This document shows, one piece after another, positions 53,100 through 62,237 of a stretch of 64,000 nt of DNA. The first letter of the stretch is position 1. Every line of letters begins with the position of its first letter. Where the stretch lies: the NCBI GenBank assembly GCA_963735045.1, contig CAVTIZ010000003.1, forward strand, positions 1,240,001 through 1,304,000, given 5' to 3'. Made by a program: the position numbers and the translations under genes. Source of the stretch: Salsipaludibacter sp963735045. GTDB taxonomy: Bacteria; Actinomycetota; Nitriliruptoria; Nitriliruptorales; Nitriliruptoraceae. A model generated the notes under the pieces. The model saw nothing but the letters and a program-made list of their open reading frames with translations, had not been told where the DNA came from and made no database searches.

Positions 53100-54311
53100 A
53101 TGACCGACCTGTTCGACCACACGACGACGGCGCCCGTGGACTATCGCGGGCAGTTGCAGCGACGCCTGCGCGCCCAGCGCAAGGACGGCCCGCACCACGC
53201 CACCATCGCGCTGTTCGTGACACTGGCCCTGGTGCTGGTGGGGGGGTGGAGTCGCACGGCCGAGGCCGACCCGGTCGACCCGGTCGAGGTGACCACGATC
53301 GACCCGGCCCGCGACGGCGCCCTGTTCACGGCCACGATGGTCGGGGACATGATGTTCGCCCGCAGCGTCGAGGTCATCGTCGAGGAGCGTGGCTACGAGT
53401 CGCTGTTCCGCAATGTCAAGCCGTTGCTGCAGGGCGAGTACGTCAGCGGCAACCTCGAGACGGTCATCTCCGACGACGAGAACCTGCCCGAGGCCGGCAA
53501 GCTGATCTTCCTCCGCAGCCCCGCCTCGTCGGCGCCGGCCATCGCCGAGGCCGGCTTCACCAACGTCAGCCTGGCCAACAACCACATGATGGACCACGGC
53601 ATCCCGGGCCTGGAGGACACGATCGCCGCGGTCGAGGACGCCGGACTGCACCACGCCGGTGCCGGCGTCGACCTGGACCAGGCCAAGACCATCGACTACC
53701 GCACGTTCGACACCGCGGACGGGGAGTTCACGGTCGCGACCCTGTCGTTCACCGACGTCTTCGTCGAGGGCTTCGTGGCGCGGGCCTTCCAGGGCGGCGT
53801 GCTCGACGCCAACGAGGACACCGTCGTGCCGATGATCACCGAGGCCGACGCCAACGCCGACCTCGTGCTGGCCAACTTCCACTTCGGTGAGGAGTACGAC
53901 AACGGCCCCAGCGCACGCCAGCGCGAGATCGTGGAGTACGCCGCCGAGGCCGGGGCCGACGTCATCATCGGCCACCACCCGCACGTCGCGCTGAGCGTGG
54001 AGCAACTGGGCGACACCCTGGTGATGTACAGCCTGGGCAACTTCGTGTTCGACCAGGGCTGGTCGCGGACACGCGAGTCGGTGATCGCCCGCTACGGGCT
54101 GGATGCCGATGGCACCGCCCACGTCGAACTGGTCCCGATCTACATCGAGGAGGGCACCCCGCGCGTCCTCGAGGGGATCGGGGGCGCCTACCGGCGGGCC
54201 CGCATCTTCCAGCGCGTCCGCGCCAACAGCACGCTGCCGTGGGAGCGCCAGGGGGTCAACCTGACCGCCGACTTCGACCAGTCCACCGTCCTGCAGGAGG
54301 AGCGTTCGTGA
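53100..54311 (+). CDS. pgsA: Poly-gamma-glutamate capsule protein PgsA/CapA
   Basis: The 403-residue protein has a membrane anchor at about residues 35-52 and an extracellular metallophosphatase-like CapA domain, with the motifs MVGDMMFARSVEV, GNLETVIS, NVSLANNHMMDHG, NFHFGEEYD and GHHPHVALSVE, and SLGNFVFDQ near the end. CapA helps to transport or hold the polymer at the surface. It follows pgsC by 7 bases, and its stop overlaps the next GTG start. Confidence 0.93.
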   Translation: MTDLFDHTTTAPVDYRGQLQRRLRAQRKDGPHHATIALFVTLALVLVGGWSRTAEADPVDPVEVTTIDPARDGALFTATMVGDMMFARSVEVIVEERGYESLFRNVKPLLQGEYVSGNLETVISDDENLPEAGKLIFLRSPASSAPAIAEAGFTNVSLANNHMMDHGIPGLEDTIAAVEDAGLHHAGAGVDLDQAKTIDYRTFDTADGEFTVATLSFTDVFVEGFVARAFQGGVLDANEDTVVPMITEADANADLVLANFHFGEEYDNGPSARQREIVEYAAEAGADVIIGHHPHVALSVEQLGDTLVMYSLGNFVFDQGWSRTRESVIARYGLDADGTAHVELVPIYIEEGTPRVLEGIGGAYRRARIFQRVRANSTLPWERQGVNLTADFDQSTVLQEERS

Positions 54312-56167
54312 CCGACGCCTGGATCAACAAGGTGCTCGCCGTCGTCGTCGTGTTCGGCATGGTCGGCTGGTGGGTCCACGAACGCCCGCGTCTCGCCCAG
54401 GAGCGCGCGGTCTACCTCGGACAGGACGTCGCCGAGGTGGCGGAGCCGGTCGTGGTGGACCCCTCCGAACGCGACCCGGTCGAGTTCACCTTCGACGGCG
54501 ACGACGAGCAGGTCGCGGCGCCGACCGAGGCCGTGACACGTGCCGCCCCCGAGGTCGACGGTGCCGAACAGGGTGACGGGGCCGTCACCGAGGAAGCGGC
54601 CCCGACCGAGGCCGAACAGGGCGGCGAACCGTTCGGCATCGACGACTACGGCGTGGTCGCCGGCCACCCGATCGCGGTGGACGTCGGCATGCAGGTGCTG
54701 GAGGCCGGTGGCAACGCCGTCGACGCCGCCATCGCCGTGTCCTACGCCCTGGGCGTCGTCGAACCCTTCGGGTCCGGCATCGGCGGTGGTGGCGCCATGG
54801 TCGTGCACCCGTGGAACGGCGACCCGGTGTCCTACGACTACCGGGAGATCGCGCCCCTGAGCGGCGAGATCCCGGCGTCCAACATCGGCGTTCCCGGCTT
54901 CGTTGCCGGCATGCAGGCCGTCCACGACGACTTCGGCACGATCGCGATGACCAACCTGATCGAGCCGGCGGCCCGCGAGGCCGAGGACGGCCTGCTGGTC
55001 GGTGAGTACCTGCGCGACCGGATGCTGGCCGCCACCTACCGCATGCCGACCCACCTCATCCCGAACTTCTTCCCCAACGGGGGCGTCGCCGAGGTCGGCA
55101 GCGTGATCCGCCAGCCCCGGTACGCCCAGGCCCTGCGGACCATCCAGGACGAGGGCCCCGAGGCCTTCTACACCGGCAAGCTCGCCACGCAGATGACCGA
55201 GGCCGTGTCCGGGCTGAGCATGGAGGACTTCGCGGCCTACGAGGTGCTGCGGCTCGAGCCGGCCCAGGGCTCCTACGCCGGGTACGGCCTGGTCGGTGCG
55301 TCGGCGCCGGTCGCCGGTCCCACGACCATCCAGATGCTGGAGATCGCGGAGGCCCGGGGCGTCGACGAGGTGGACGTCGTGAGCACACCCGGCTACCACG
55401 ACATCGCCCAGTCATGGCGCGTCGCCAACAGCCAGCGCATCCAGTACATCGGCGACCCGACCATCGAAGACGTCGACCAGAAGATCATGACCAACGAGGA
55501 ACACGCCCAGGACCTGGCGGACACCATCCCCGACGACGGCTTCGCCGAGGTGGGGGAGTGGGAGGAGGACCCGCTGTTCACCGACTCGACCGACACCACC
55601 CATTTCGTGGTGGTCGACGGTGACGGCATGATGGTGTCGGCCACCAACACGCTGTCCAACTTCTTCGGGTCTGGCCTGCAGGTCTCGGGCTTCTGGATGA
55701 ACGACCAGCTCAAGAACTTCTCCCGCGACCCCGAGTCGATCAACGCCGCAGCACCGGGCAAGCGCCCGCGCAGCTTCACCTCGCCGCTGATCCTGACCCA
55801 GGACGACCATCCGATCCTGGGCATCGGCTCGCCGGGCGGTCGTCGCATCCCGTCCATGATCGCCCAGGCGGTGATTCGGTGGGCCGGCCACGACACCACC
55901 CTGACCGACGCCGTCAGGGAGCCACGCATCCACCTGGAGGGCCAGGTGCTCCAGGTCGAGCAGAGCCCGCCGGGCGACGTGGTCGACGACCTGACCAGCT
56001 TCGGCTACGAGGTGACGACCGAGGTGCCGACCGTGGAGTACTACGGGGCGGTCCAGGGACTGCTGGTCGACCGGGAGCAGGGACGGCTGGAGGGTGTGGC
56101 CGACGAGCGTCGGGTGGGGGAGTGGGACACCCGCCAACGACCGGACGAACCGGGCGACGCGACCTGA
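54308..56167 (+). CDS. Membrane-anchored gamma-glutamyltransferase (CapD/PgsS-like)
   Basis: The 619-residue protein has one N-terminal membrane helix (about residues 8-25), an acidic linker of about 90 residues, and a gamma-glutamyltransferase domain. The autocleavage and nucleophile motif is DTTHFVVVDGDGMMVSATNT; Thr430 should become the N-terminus of the small subunit. GGNAVDAAIAVSYALGVVEP and GSPGGRR are also typical. The position at the end of pgsBCA suggests that it cuts poly-gamma-glutamate or links it to the wall, as CapD does in Bacillus anthracis, rather than acting on glutathione. The GTG start overlaps the pgsA stop. Confidence 0.92.
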   Translation: MTDAWINKVLAVVVVFGMVGWWVHERPRLAQERAVYLGQDVAEVAEPVVVDPSERDPVEFTFDGDDEQVAAPTEAVTRAAPEVDGAEQGDGAVTEEAAPTEAEQGGEPFGIDDYGVVAGHPIAVDVGMQVLEAGGNAVDAAIAVSYALGVVEPFGSGIGGGGAMVVHPWNGDPVSYDYREIAPLSGEIPASNIGVPGFVAGMQAVHDDFGTIAMTNLIEPAAREAEDGLLVGEYLRDRMLAATYRMPTHLIPNFFPNGGVAEVGSVIRQPRYAQALRTIQDEGPEAFYTGKLATQMTEAVSGLSMEDFAAYEVLRLEPAQGSYAGYGLVGASAPVAGPTTIQMLEIAEARGVDEVDVVSTPGYHDIAQSWRVANSQRIQYIGDPTIEDVDQKIMTNEEHAQDLADTIPDDGFAEVGEWEEDPLFTDSTDTTHFVVVDGDGMMVSATNTLSNFFGSGLQVSGFWMNDQLKNFSRDPESINAAAPGKRPRSFTSPLILTQDDHPILGIGSPGGRRIPSMIAQAVIRWAGHDTTLTDAVREPRIHLEGQVLQVEQSPPGDVVDDLTSFGYEVTTEVPTVEYYGAVQGLLVDREQGRLEGVADERRVGEWDTRQRPDEPGDAT

Positions 56168-56171
56168 CGGG

Positions 56172-56594
56172 TCAGCCCGACTCGCACTGCCGACGCAGCC
56201 CGATGAGTTCGGACCGCAGGTAGCGGTCCAGCAGCGGGGCCAGCAGGCGTCCGATCACGCTGCCGACCGGTCCTTCCTGGCGCAGGTCGACGCGCGCCAA
56301 CGTGCTGGTGCCACCGGTCCGGGGTTCCACGACGTGCGTGGCGATGGTCACCAGGCCCGGGCTGCGCGACTGCCACGTCCAGGACGACCCCTCGTCGAGC
56401 GCCGTCACGGTCCACTCGTCCTGGGGCAGGCGGTACTGCGACAGCCGGACCCGCGCCCCCACGCCCAGACGTGGCCCCACCAGTGACACGTCGTGGACGG
56501 TGTCGATGAAGTCCGACCACGCCTCGACGTCGCTCCAGGTGCGCCACACCGCATCCGGTGTGGCCCCGATGGTGACCTCGTGCCCCCGCCGCAT
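56172..56594 (-). CDS. SRPBCC family protein (polyketide cyclase-like)
   Basis: The 140-residue protein opens RRGHEVTIGATPDAVWRTWSDVEAWSDFI, the usual N-terminal strand and helix of the SRPBCC fold, and ends with a long C-terminal helix (PLLDRYLRSELIGLRRQCESG). The fold forms a ligand cavity; the ligand is unknown. It is convergent with the gamma-glutamyltransferase gene, 4 bases apart. It resembles the SRPBCC protein at 27064-27495 only in fold. Confidence 0.82.
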   Translation of the reverse strand: MRRGHEVTIGATPDAVWRTWSDVEAWSDFIDTVHDVSLVGPRLGVGARVRLSQYRLPQDEWTVTALDEGSSWTWQSRSPGLVTIATHVVEPRTGGTSTLARVDLRQEGPVGSVIGRLLAPLLDRYLRSELIGLRRQCESG

Positions 56595-56799
56595 GCCTCG
56601 TCCTCGTCACCTGCGCAGGCTAGGCCGTGGGACGCCGGGACCCGTGTCCGTTCCGGCCGGAGGACCGGTCGTGGCTCCTAGGCTGGTCCCTCCATGCGCC
56701 TTCCTCCACGTGTCGGGAGCCCACGACCATGGACCGCCGTCCGCCCGACATCCGCCCCGACACGCCGCGTCGCGTGCGGGCCGACCCGCGGACCGGGAC

Positions 56800-57843
56800 G
56801 TGAGCGTCGCCGACGCGACCGCCCGCTCGCCCGCCACCCCCTTCCACCGGGGCCGCGTGGCCCTGGTCCTGTCCGGCGGCGGTGCCCGGGGTGCCTTCGA
56901 CGCGGGGGTGGTCCGTGCCGTGCGCGACCGGGGCATCGAACCCACGATCCTGGCGGGGACCTCGGCCGGGGCACTCACCGCCGGGGCGGTCGCGATGGGC
57001 TGGTCCCGCGACCAACTGGACCGCTTCTGGTCCGAGCAGCAGACCCGCGACGTCTACCGGCCCCGCCACGACCTCCATCGCCTGCTGCGACCCAGGCGGC
57101 TGTTCGTGGACCCCCGCACCTGGCTGGGCATCGGTGAGCGCACCGCCACCGAGTGGTTGCTGGATCTCGTCGGATGGACCTGGCTGTTCCACCTCGAACC
57201 GTTGCGGGCGCGTCTGGTCGACGAGATCGGCGGCGAGGTGCTCCCGTTGCGCGACGACGTGACCCTGGTCGTGTCGACCGTCGACGTCGCGACCGGGGAG
57301 CTGGTGCGCATCGCCAACCGACCACCGCCGGGCCGCAAGGTCGACGGCCTGCGAGTCGAGGAGCTCACGGTCGACCACCTGCTGGCCTCCGCCGCGATCC
57401 CGGGGCTGTTCCGGCCGATCGAGTTGGACGGGCGAGACCACTGGGACGGGGGGCTGGCGTCCAACACCCCGCTCGCGGCCGCGCTCCAGCACGACCCGGA
57501 TGCGGCGATCGTGGTCGCGTCGTCGGTGCCGGGTGGGCAGCCCCGTCCGCCGACCTCGCTGGGCGACGTCCTCGCCCTGGCCGTCGAGCACACCTTCCGG
57601 TCGGCCGTGCTGACCGACCTGGACCACGCCGAGACGGTCAACGAGCTGGTGGCCTCGGGAGTCGACACCCGTCACCGGGTGGTCGAACTGCTCGCCGTCA
57701 CCCCTGACGACGTCGTGACCGGCCTCGGCCAGATCCTCGACTTCGAGCCCGGCCGTGCCCGACGGTTCCTCGACGACGGGGAACAGGCGGCACACCGAGC
57801 GCTCGACCGGCTCGTGGGGGACGGGAACTCCTCGGATTCGTGA
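56800..57843 (+). CDS. Patatin-like phospholipase
   Basis: The 347-residue protein has the patatin pattern: oxyanion loop SGGGARGAFDAGVVRAV, nucleophile motif AGTSAGALTAGA and catalytic Asp in WDGGLASNTPLA. It is a predicted lipid acyl hydrolase, soluble because no signal peptide is seen. The GTG at 56800 is chosen; the binding site upstream is weak. A TAGGCT element (56679-56684) may be the -10. The C-terminal part after residue 250 is not part of the core domain. Confidence 0.88.
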   Translation: MSVADATARSPATPFHRGRVALVLSGGGARGAFDAGVVRAVRDRGIEPTILAGTSAGALTAGAVAMGWSRDQLDRFWSEQQTRDVYRPRHDLHRLLRPRRLFVDPRTWLGIGERTATEWLLDLVGWTWLFHLEPLRARLVDEIGGEVLPLRDDVTLVVSTVDVATGELVRIANRPPPGRKVDGLRVEELTVDHLLASAAIPGLFRPIELDGRDHWDGGLASNTPLAAALQHDPDAAIVVASSVPGGQPRPPTSLGDVLALAVEHTFRSAVLTDLDHAETVNELVASGVDTRHRVVELLAVTPDDVVTGLGQILDFEPGRARRFLDDGEQAAHRALDRLVGDGNSSDS

Positions 57844-57855
57844 TCGGTGGCCGTC

Positions 57856-57884
57856 TTGGGCACCATCCGACACAGGGCTACCGT
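57856..57884 (+). promoter_or_regulatory. Putative promoter of the CWB2-dehydrogenase gene
   Basis: TTGGGC (57856-57861) and TACCGT (57879-57884) are separated by 17 bases and precede the ATG at 57915 by 30 bases. This is one of the few -35/-10 pairs with ideal spacing in the window. Confidence 0.55.
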
Positions 57885-57914
57885 GCGTGTCAGAAGCGAT
57901 CACGGGGACCAGGA

Positions 57915-59960
57915 ATGCACATCTCGCCGCACCGCACGGCGCCCATCGGCGGCCTCCGACCGTCCGGTCGGGCAGCGGTCGTGTGCGCGTTGCTGTCGAT
58001 CGTGGCCCTGGTGGCGCCGGGGGTGGCGGCACGGGCCGCGGATCCGGAGGTCGTCCGGGTCAGCGGTGCGTCGCGCTACGCCACGGCCGCCGCGGTGTCG
58101 GACGCCTTCGACCCGGGCGTCCCCCGGGTCTTCCTCGCCACCGGTACCAACTTCCCGGATGCCCTGGCAGCGACCGCGGTGGCGGGTCGGCTCGGGGCGC
58201 CGATCCTGCTCGTCCACCCACATGAGTTGCCGACTGCCACGCGCCAGGCACTCCAACGCCTCCAGCCACGCGCCATCACCATCATCGGCGGACGCTCCGC
58301 GGTCGACCAGGACGTCGAGGAGGCCGCCCGCGCCCTGACGTCGGGTCCCGTTGACCGCGAGGACGGGGCGAACCGCTACGAGACCGCCGCGGACCTGGTC
58401 GACACCTGGTTCGACCCCGGGGTCCCGGTCGCCCTGGTCACCACCGGCACCGGGTTCGCCGACGCCCTGTCGGGTGGTCCGGCGGCGACGGCGCTGGACG
58501 GACCCCTCGTCCTGGTCAAGCACGACCGGATCCCCGAACCGACGCGACGAAGCCTCGCCCGACTCCGTCCCGGGCGCGTCGTCGTGCTCGGCGGTTCGGC
58601 GGCGGTGTCCGACGCCGTGGTCGCCGACCTCGCCGCCTACACCGACGGTGCCGTGACCCGCGCTGCCGGGTCCAACCGGCACACGACCTCCGCAGCCACG
58701 GTCGGCGACGCCTTCCCCGGTGCACCCGACACCGTGTACCTGGCCACGGGGACCAACTTCCCGGACGCGTTGGCGGGGGGTGCCCTGGCCGGGACGGGCC
58801 ACTCGCCGCTGCTGACCAGTGTGCGCGACTGCGTGCCGCAACCCGTGCTCGACCAGGTCGAGCGCATCGCCCCGGACCGGGTCGTCCTGCTGGGCGGGGA
58901 GCAGGCACTGGGCGACGGGGTGCGCGACCTCACCTCGTGCGCCGACGGGCCGGCCGTGCACGCCTCCACCATCCAGACCGACCTCGACGTCCCGTGGGAC
59001 GTGGTGTTCACCCCGGACGGCCGCACCTTCCTGACCGAACGCGACCTCGGCCGCGTGGTCGAACGCGGGCCGGACGGCAGCGTCGACGAGGTCGCCACGT
59101 TCGCGGTCGACAACGACCACGAGGGGGGGCTGACCGGCCTCGCGGTGTCGCCGACGTGGGACGCCGACCCCTGGCTGTACGCGATGTACGTCGGCGACAC
59201 CGCCCAGCGCGTGGTCCGCTTCCGGCCCGACGGCAGTTCGGTCGAGGTCGTGGTCGACGACCTGCCCACCGGCGCCGAGGGCAACCAGAGCCACTTCTCC
59301 GGACGCATCGACTTCGGTCCGGACGGGATGCTGTACGTGGCCGTGGGCGACGTGCGCCTCGCCGACCTGGCCCAGGACCCGACCACGCGCCACGGCAAGA
59401 TCCTGCGCTACACCCCCGACGGGGGAGTGCCCGCGGACAACCCGTTCGTGGCCACCACCGCCACCCCCGACGACGACCCCGTCTGGGCCCTGGGCTTCCG
59501 CGACCCACAGGGCATGGCCTGGGACGCCGAGGGGCGGATGTACGCCTCGGAGTTCGGCCCGAACCGCGACGACGAGATCAACCGGATCGAACCCGGCGGC
59601 AACTACGGATGGCCGGTCACCACCGGGACCCGTGACCACGACCCCCGATTCGTGCTGCCGCTGGTCGTGCGGCAACCGCCCGAGGCGTCGTGGAGCGGCA
59701 TCTCGGTGCTCACCGGTGGCGCCGTCCCAGCGTGGGAGGGCGACCTGTTCGTCGCGGCGCTGCGCGGCTCGCGTCTGTACCGCGTCGACCTCCAGGACGG
59801 TGAGGTGGTCGGCGTCGAGGAACGACTCGTGGGCACCTACGGGCGCCTGCGCCACGTCACCGGGGCCCCCGACGGCTCCCTGTGGGTGCTCACCAGCAAC
59901 CGTGACGACAACGGCCACCCCGGCCCGACCGACGACCGCATCGTGCGCCTCGCCCCCTAG
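57915..59960 (+). CDS. Secreted fusion of cell wall binding repeats (CWB2) and a glucose/sorbosone dehydrogenase domain
   Basis: The 681-residue protein has a signal peptide (about residues 1-40, ending near ALVAPGVAARA), three CWB2 repeats (about 42-325) with the characteristic RVSGASRYATAAAVS, FLATGTNFPDALAA and ITIIGGRSAV patterns, and a C-terminal beta-propeller dehydrogenase domain (about 345-680) with LDVPWDVVFTPDGRTFLTER, DPVWALGFRDPQGMAWD and EFGPNRDDEINRIEPGGNYGWP. The C-terminal family oxidises sugars with PQQ; whether cofactor binding is intact cannot be judged. The CWB2 part would fix it to the cell wall. Confidence 0.92.
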   Translation: MHISPHRTAPIGGLRPSGRAAVVCALLSIVALVAPGVAARAADPEVVRVSGASRYATAAAVSDAFDPGVPRVFLATGTNFPDALAATAVAGRLGAPILLVHPHELPTATRQALQRLQPRAITIIGGRSAVDQDVEEAARALTSGPVDREDGANRYETAADLVDTWFDPGVPVALVTTGTGFADALSGGPAATALDGPLVLVKHDRIPEPTRRSLARLRPGRVVVLGGSAAVSDAVVADLAAYTDGAVTRAAGSNRHTTSAATVGDAFPGAPDTVYLATGTNFPDALAGGALAGTGHSPLLTSVRDCVPQPVLDQVERIAPDRVVLLGGEQALGDGVRDLTSCADGPAVHASTIQTDLDVPWDVVFTPDGRTFLTERDLGRVVERGPDGSVDEVATFAVDNDHEGGLTGLAVSPTWDADPWLYAMYVGDTAQRVVRFRPDGSSVEVVVDDLPTGAEGNQSHFSGRIDFGPDGMLYVAVGDVRLADLAQDPTTRHGKILRYTPDGGVPADNPFVATTATPDDDPVWALGFRDPQGMAWDAEGRMYASEFGPNRDDEINRIEPGGNYGWPVTTGTRDHDPRFVLPLVVRQPPEASWSGISVLTGGAVPAWEGDLFVAALRGSRLYRVDLQDGEVVGVEERLVGTYGRLRHVTGAPDGSLWVLTSNRDDNGHPGPTDDRIVRLAP

Positions 59961-60010
59961 GTGTTCTTCCCACAGACGTTGTTGAGGATTTCGTTTGGGG
60001 TGTGGCCGTC
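59961..60010 (-). other. Low-GC remnant between convergent genes, possible transposase end
   Basis: This short stretch is markedly lower in G+C than its neighbours. On the minus strand it reads GHTPNEILNNVCGKNT and then a stop codon, ending in the sense in which many transposase C-termini read. The frame is not open for a useful distance upstream. It may be the tail of a decayed insertion sequence; the evidence is thin. Confidence 0.25.
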
Positions 60011-60036
60011 GAGGCGACCGGCCGGGCACGCCGTCC

Positions 60037-60690
60037 TCAGCGCAGCAGGCGGGCCACGACCTCGGACCCCAGGTCGTCCAGCGACCGGGGCTCGGCGACG
60101 TCGTCACGGTCCGGGCCCAGGGGCCGCTGCCACCAGCCCACGTCCTGCCACGATCCGAACTTTCGTCCGACGTCGACCAGGGTCCCGACGTGGGCGAATC
60201 CCAGGGCCTCGTGGAAGCCGACGCTGACCGTGTTGGGCAGTCCGATCCCGGCCAGTGCGAGATGGTGGCCCTGGCGTTCCAGCACCGCGAACAGGGCGGT
60301 GTACAACGCCGTGCCGACCCCGTGGCGATGGGTCGCGGGGTCGACGTAGGCCGACACCTCGACCGACCAGCGGTACCCCGGGCGGCCGCGGTGGGGCCCG
60401 GCGTAGGCGTAGCCGACCACCTCGTCGGCCTCCGCGACCAGCCATGGCCAGCGCGGCAACGTGTCGGCGATGCGCTCGGCCATCTGGTCGGCCGTGGGCG
60501 GGACCTCCTCGAGGCTGACCGTGGTGTCGACCACCCACGGCGCGTAGATCGATGCGAGCGCACGGCCGTCGGTGGGGCTGGCCAGGCGCAACGTGACGGG
60601 AGGCCGAGCGGTGGCCTCGGGCGTGGGGGACGAGGAGTGGGACGACGGGGATCGAGGAGACGGGGAGCGAGGGGTGGGGGGACAGGCCAT
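60037..60690 (-). CDS. GNAT acetyltransferase, phosphinothricin N-acetyltransferase-like
   Basis: The 217-residue protein has a GNAT domain with LRLASPTDGRALASIYAPWV, VEVSAYVDPATHRHGVGTAL (acetyl-CoA binding R-x-x-G-x-G/A loop as HRHGVGTA) and NTVSVGFHEALGFAHVGTL, the pattern of the PAT/YwnH subgroup. That group acetylates amino acid analogues such as phosphinothricin or methionine sulfoximine. The start at 60690 follows GGAGG. The first 30 residues are Pro/Ser-rich and probably disordered. Confidence 0.88.
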   Translation of the reverse strand: MACPPTPRSPSPRSPSSHSSSPTPEATARPPVTLRLASPTDGRALASIYAPWVVDTTVSLEEVPPTADQMAERIADTLPRWPWLVAEADEVVGYAYAGPHRGRPGYRWSVEVSAYVDPATHRHGVGTALYTALFAVLERQGHHLALAGIGLPNTVSVGFHEALGFAHVGTLVDVGRKFGSWQDVGWWQRPLGPDRDDVAEPRSLDDLGSEVVARLLR

Positions 60691-60838
60691 TGGGGACCTC
60701 CGATCGGGCCGCGACGACGTGGGCCGGGCCCGATCGTAGGTCTCACCTGCGGGCACTGGCCTGCCGGCCCGCCACGGACACGGCCGCACCCTCCGACCGC
60801 GCTAGTTTCGGGGACGCCACGCGGACCGGAGGCCCAAC

Positions 60839-62233
60839 GTGGAGATGCTGACGAGCCTGACGACGACCGCGACCCTGGTGGTCGTGGCGGTGGTCGTCGT
60901 CGTGCTGGTGGCGCTCGCCCTGGCCGTCGTCGCCGTCCGCCGTGCGGTGACGGCCGACGAGACCTCGGCCCGGGGACTGTCCCTGGTGGGGGCGGGCGCC
61001 GCCCTGGCCGTGGCCGCCGTCGGTGGCTGGGCCCTGGTGGGTGCCGCGGCCGAGGCACCACCCGCACCGATCCTGGCGGCGGTGTCGCGGTTGCACCCCC
61101 AGTTCGACCCGGTCCTGGAGCCCGACGAGCCGCCCGCGGGCTTTCCCCCGATGGAGCTGACCTCGTCGCCCGGCCACCAACCGGGGACCCTGCTGGTGTC
61201 GTCCTACACCACCCCCCGCCGCGAGCTGGGCCAGGCCTTCCACCCCGCCTTCATCGCCGAGCTCGACAAGCAGGACGGGTCCATCGTCGCGGCCCAGCGC
61301 CAGTACGCCGGGACCACGATGTTCCAGCCCGAGGGCGACGGCTACTCCTACAACGTGGCCGACCGCGAGGGGGTCGACGGGGCGGGGATCGAGGTCACGC
61401 ACTACCTCACCGACGCCGACCTGAACGTGCTCGAGTCCTTCGACCTCGACGACCTCGAGGGTGGCGACGCCGACCTCCACGACTTCGAACTGCTCGACAA
61501 CGGCAATGCGATGCTGTTGGCCTACCGGAAGCGCCAGGTCGACATGACGGCCTTCGGCGGCGTCGCCGATGCGCTGGTGTGGGACACCGTCATCGCCGAA
61601 CGCACGCCCGACGGGGAGACCGTGTGGCTGTGGGACGGGGCCGAGCACATGGACCTCGCGGACGTGCCCGCGGCGGTTGCCGAGCAGCGCTTCGCGGCGG
61701 AACCACCGTCGGTGATCGACTACGCCCACCCCAACTCCCTGGAGATCTTCGACGACGGCGACGTCCTGGTGTCGATCCGCCACTACGACTGCCTGTTGCG
61801 CATCGACCGTGAGACCGGCGAGATCGTGTGGACCTTCGGGGGCGACAACTGCGCCGACAACGACTTCACCATGACGGGCGACGACCCGCTGGGCGGCATC
61901 AGCCACCAGCACGACGCCACGATCCTCGACGACGGGAACCTGCTGGTGTTCGACAACGGCAACCTGCGCGAGGACCCGGTCAGCCGGGTGCTGGAGTACG
62001 ACCTGGACGACGACGCCATGACCGCCGAGCTGGTGTGGTCCTACGACGACGGCCGCTACACCCCGATCATGGGCTCCGCCGAGCGCCTCGCCAACGGCAA
62101 CACCCTCATCGGATGGGGCCAGCTGGTGGACCCGGTGGTCAGCGAGGTCACCCCCGACGGCGAGGTCGTCCTGGAGGTCACCACGGCGCCGGGCCAACTG
62201 GTCTATCGCGCCTACGAGGGCGCCGACGAGTGA
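60839..62233 (+). CDS. Arylsulfotransferase (ASST)-like membrane-anchored protein
   Basis: The 464-residue protein has two N-terminal hydrophobic segments (about residues 5-35 and 48-70) and then a beta-propeller domain with DADLHDFELLDNGNAML, YAHPNSLEIFDDGDVLVSIR and GGISHQHDATILDDGNLLVFDNG, which match the ASST family, including histidines near the active-site positions. True ASSTs transfer sulfate between phenols. The start could be GTG at 60839 or ATG at 60845. A TAGTTT element (60802-60807) may be the -10. The natural substrate is unknown. Confidence 0.82.
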   Translation: MEMLTSLTTTATLVVVAVVVVVLVALALAVVAVRRAVTADETSARGLSLVGAGAALAVAAVGGWALVGAAAEAPPAPILAAVSRLHPQFDPVLEPDEPPAGFPPMELTSSPGHQPGTLLVSSYTTPRRELGQAFHPAFIAELDKQDGSIVAAQRQYAGTTMFQPEGDGYSYNVADREGVDGAGIEVTHYLTDADLNVLESFDLDDLEGGDADLHDFELLDNGNAMLLAYRKRQVDMTAFGGVADALVWDTVIAERTPDGETVWLWDGAEHMDLADVPAAVAEQRFAAEPPSVIDYAHPNSLEIFDDGDVLVSIRHYDCLLRIDRETGEIVWTFGGDNCADNDFTMTGDDPLGGISHQHDATILDDGNLLVFDNGNLREDPVSRVLEYDLDDDAMTAELVWSYDDGRYTPIMGSAERLANGNTLIGWGQLVDPVVSEVTPDGEVVLEVTTAPGQLVYRAYEGADE

Positions 62234-62237
62234 CGGT

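Noticed and set aside
57900..61067. Very long minus-strand frame opposite the CWB2-dehydrogenase gene
   Set aside because: The composition is that of an antisense shadow and it runs over the end of one gene and across the acetyltransferase gene.
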